This document shows positions 62,019-64,000 of a DNA stretch of 64,000 bases, in pieces (positions within the stretch are counted from its first letter, which is position 1; each line of letters begins with the position of its first letter). The notes under the pieces are model-generated. The model was given only the letters and a program-made list of their open reading frames with translations, ran no database searches and was not told the DNA's origin. The DNA comes from CAYUQT01 sp964596165 (GTDB lineage Bacteria > Planctomycetota > Phycisphaerae > UBA1845 > JAFGLZ01): positions 49,280-113,279 of the forward strand of contig CAZQTW010000012.1 of assembly GCA_964596165.1 (NCBI GenBank). The letters run 5' to 3'. The position numbers were made by a program, and so were the translations under genes.

Positions 62019-62993
62019 GTGCCAGTGTACACAGACCCACCGATCGCCACGGACGCTGGACTTCCGAATCTCATCGACGCCTACGGAGGTTCCGGCCAGG
62101 CGCCCAACGGTCCGCGCGGTTGGCGGGCTGACCTGGACGGTGACGGCGACGTGGACGGCAGCGACTACCTCCTGTTCGCCGATGCGTACAACGGCGTGGG
62201 AAATCCCCCGCGTCCTCCGAGCCCGACCGTCTCGGTCGGGTCAATGGGTCTGACAACCGGTCCCATGGTCGTCAGTCGGGTAGGGAATTCGTTCTTCTTC
62301 ACCGGTCGTCGCCTTGACGTCATCGACAAACAGGACGCCAGCACGCCGCACCACTTCACGGACGACTATGCGGGATTGCAGCTCTACGACTACCGGGCGA
62401 GGACAATGGACCCGGTGTTGGGGAGGTTTGGGCAGCGGGATCCGCTGGAAGGTGGAGAAGAATACCTATACGGTCCGAACCCCTACGAGTACGTTCTCAG
62501 CCGCCCCGCACAGTTGGTGGATCCAGCAGGTCTCAGCCCCGCCGGTCAGCCCACTGCGCCCGTTCCGGTCATTCCACCTGGATCCGAAATCGAAGTGGTC
62601 CTGAAGATGGACAATGTCTTCGGAGACCGCCGCTCATGTGGGTGGATCGTCATGACCGGCCTGAGTAATCTGCAACCGAAGCTTTCATGGAAGGATCTAG
62701 AGGTGTCAAGTCCGTTTACTGGATGCGGACCCTTCAAGAACTTGACGAACATATTCATCAAATCGATAACGGACAAGATCAATAAAGGGCGCCCTGTCGG
62801 ACAGGAGCTTCCATGCCCTCCACCGCTTGTCTGCTGCAATAGGCGCGGATTCAACGGTACGTATTCCGTTACGATTACGTTACAGCCACTGCAACTGAAG
62901 AACTTGTTCAATAAGCCAGTCTGTGAGGTTCAAGGGCAGATCACGGCCACCGCTACACTTCAAGGTGAACTCGGTGGATGCTTCAACAAATGA
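62019..62993 (+). CDS. RHS-core fragment with dockerin-like N-part and variable C-terminal tip
   Basis: The 324-residue ORF starts from GTG without a ribosome site, right after an in-frame stop, and looks like the 3' part of a larger gene. It has a dockerin-like calcium loop segment (ADLDGDGDVDGSDYLLFADAYNG). A typical RHS repeat-associated core follows (LQLYDYRARTMDPVLGRFGQRDP, YGPNPYEYVLSRPAQLVDPAGLSPAG). The last 145 residues are unlike the core and Cys-rich (PCPPPLVCCNRRGF), as is normal for the exchangeable tip of RHS proteins. The tip is not a toxin family I know. The gene is followed after 11 bp by a lipoprotein gene in the same direction. Confidence 0.65.
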   Translation: MPVYTDPPIATDAGLPNLIDAYGGSGQAPNGPRGWRADLDGDGDVDGSDYLLFADAYNGVGNPPRPPSPTVSVGSMGLTTGPMVVSRVGNSFFFTGRRLDVIDKQDASTPHHFTDDYAGLQLYDYRARTMDPVLGRFGQRDPLEGGEEYLYGPNPYEYVLSRPAQLVDPAGLSPAGQPTAPVPVIPPGSEIEVVLKMDNVFGDRRSCGWIVMTGLSNLQPKLSWKDLEVSSPFTGCGPFKNLTNIFIKSITDKINKGRPVGQELPCPPPLVCCNRRGFNGTYSVTITLQPLQLKNLFNKPVCEVQGQITATATLQGELGGCFNK

Positions 62994-63004
62994 GGTGAGC
63001 TGAT

Positions 63005-63625
63005 ATGCGACATAGGTGCCCGGGAGCTTTGCGCATGATCATCGTTTCAACGATGTTTGTAGGGGCTGGAGGCTGCCTAGTCGACTTTCCTAGCGTCCGA
63101 TCCACAGGCGAGGTGATCGGAGGTGACCGAAAGCTCAACTCCTTGCTCGCAATGATCGCGTCTATGCGAGGGGAGGCCGCACGAAGGGACCTCGGCGTGG
63201 CGGGAGTGTTCTACTCATGCTCTCTGAACCCAACATGGCAAAGCGTTGCATACAGTGGCGCCTTTGCTGGGACGGATCAACTCGCGGCATCTGAGTACAC
63301 GGTAGTGTGCGCAGGAGAGACGGTGGGATCGGCCAGAGCCGCTGTTGTGCACGAGGTTGTGTTCTATCAGGACGCGACATGCCCTCCGAAGGATCGCACC
63401 GTGCTGCTCTTCTTGGAGGACAACAGATGGATCGTCCACAACCCGCATCTATTGCGCGAACGACATCTCGACGGCGCGCAGAGTCCGTTAGGCACAACAC
63501 CAGCACCTGCGACCCAAAAGTTTATCTGGAATGCTGGAAGGTGGTCCGAGCAGGATATCAGTCGTGCAAATGGGAAAGGGAGAGCCACCACAACGAAACA
63601 GAAGGGGCAGGCTGCTCCTCGATGA
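63005..63625 (+). CDS. Putative lipoprotein next to an RHS tip
   Basis: The 206-residue protein starts MRHRCPGALRMIIVSTMFVGAGGCLVD; GAGGC resembles a lipobox, so it is probably a lipid-anchored exported protein. The remainder is beta-rich with paired cysteines (FYSCSLN, YTVVCAG, DATCPPKD) and ends with a basic, Lys/Arg-rich tail. GAGGTGA lies before the start. Its position directly after an RHS tip would suit an immunity protein or a toxin partner; a polymorphic-toxin role is inference only. The stop overlaps the next RHS frame start in ATGA. Confidence 0.6.
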   Translation: MRHRCPGALRMIIVSTMFVGAGGCLVDFPSVRSTGEVIGGDRKLNSLLAMIASMRGEAARRDLGVAGVFYSCSLNPTWQSVAYSGAFAGTDQLAASEYTVVCAGETVGSARAAVVHEVVFYQDATCPPKDRTVLLFLEDNRWIVHNPHLLRERHLDGAQSPLGTTPAPATQKFIWNAGRWSEQDISRANGKGRATTTKQKGQAAPR

Positions 63626-64000
63626 TCGATCACCTCAATGACAGATTGGCTGACCTTGAGTACGACGCGTTGGGACGACGGGTCAAGAAGGTCGACTGGT
63701 CGCTGTTCACGACGGGCGACCCCGTAAGGTACTACCTGTCGTCGGGCCAGAACGAGGTGGCCGAGTACAACGGCCAGGGGCAACGCGTTCGGTACTATGT
63801 GCACGGTCCGACGTACATCGATGAGCGGGTGGTGATGCACAATGACCCGGCGGGCGGGGGAGCATCCACAACCGGCTCGGACTACATCTACCTCTTGAAA
63901 GACCTGTACACGGTGGCCGGTCTGGCGGATGAGCGTGGCTGGCCGGTTGAGAGATACGACTACGACGCGTATGGGAAGGTCTACATGAACCGCTGCGCGG
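63622..64000 (+). CDS. RHS/YD-repeat fragment, 5' part (cut by window edge)
   Basis: From ATG 63622, overlapping the lipoprotein stop, an open frame runs to the window edge (126 codons). It encodes YD-repeat sequence: LEYDALGRRVKKVDW, PVRYYLSSGQNEVAEYNGQGQRVRYYVHGP, and DYDAYGKVYMN. No signal peptide or start-type domain is seen, so this is another RHS core piece that was placed after the lipoprotein gene. It may be an orphan or displaced module of the same family as the fragment at 62019. Confidence 0.65.
   Translation, partial: MIDHLNDRLADLEYDALGRRVKKVDWSLFTTGDPVRYYLSSGQNEVAEYNGQGQRVRYYVHGPTYIDERVVMHNDPAGGGASTTGSDYIYLLKDLYTVAGLADERGWPVERYDYDAYGKVYMNRCA

Overview
The window looks like a chromosomal segment of a GC-rich, Gram-negative heterotroph, most probably a planctomycete (Planctomycetota, Phycisphaerae-like). 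This is an inference. It rests on a PEP-CTERM protein, dockerin-like and RHS fragments, zinc-ribbon and zf-TFIIB proteins, several secreted glycosidases (GH38, GH123, GH57), a GspE-like ATPase with N-terminal membrane helices, and a BldC-like HTH fused to a receiver domain. No tRNA, rRNA, CRISPR array or insertion sequence was found. Most of the DNA is ordinary coding sequence in short operons on both strands.

Layout. 0-5 kb: the start of a secreted protein cut by the window edge, a cupin, a ModF-like twin ABC ATPase, a cobalamin-type radical SAM protein and a class I glutamine amidotransferase. 5-7.5 kb: a GT-C-like membrane protein and a zinc-ribbon membrane protein. 7.6-10.9 kb: a pyruvate/2-oxoacid:ferredoxin oxidoreductase operon (gamma-delta-alpha-beta) with a clear promoter, then an MgtC protein. 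11.5-13.4 kb: a frameshifted PH-like membrane protein, a small membrane ORF and a FitAB/VapBC toxin-antitoxin pair whose promoter lies inside a 39-bp palindrome. 13.5-19.2 kb: rsmE, a membrane-anchored hypothetical protein, proA and an exported GH38 mannosidase. 19.3-25.1 kb: a three-gene signalling operon (HTH-receiver, HDOD-histidine kinase, receiver) and mnmG. 25.2-29.4 kb: two exported proteins with strong promoters and two different C-terminal sorting-like tails. 29.5-41 kb: a candidate biosynthetic neighbourhood with an MttB-family methyltransferase, a DegT aminotransferase, three radical SAM proteins, an AglD-like membrane protein and a large GH123-like protein. 41-49.5 kb: dgt, HIT, ccsA, htrA, an EF-G-like GTPase and a GH57 amylase. 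49.6-53.6 kb: the dnaG-rpoD operon. 54.2-58.7 kb: a hisF, GspE-like and CvpA-like operon. 59-61.6 kb: small regulatory and zinc-binding proteins. 62-64 kb: broken RHS modules around a lipoprotein gene.

The most unusual points are these. The GspE-like protein has lost its P-loop lysine and Walker B glutamate. The radical-SAM cluster has no obvious known product. A palindrome covers the toxin-antitoxin promoter. The RHS module is shuffled. The HtrA protease has Glu at the catalytic Asp position. All functions are read from the sequence by eye; no database search was run.
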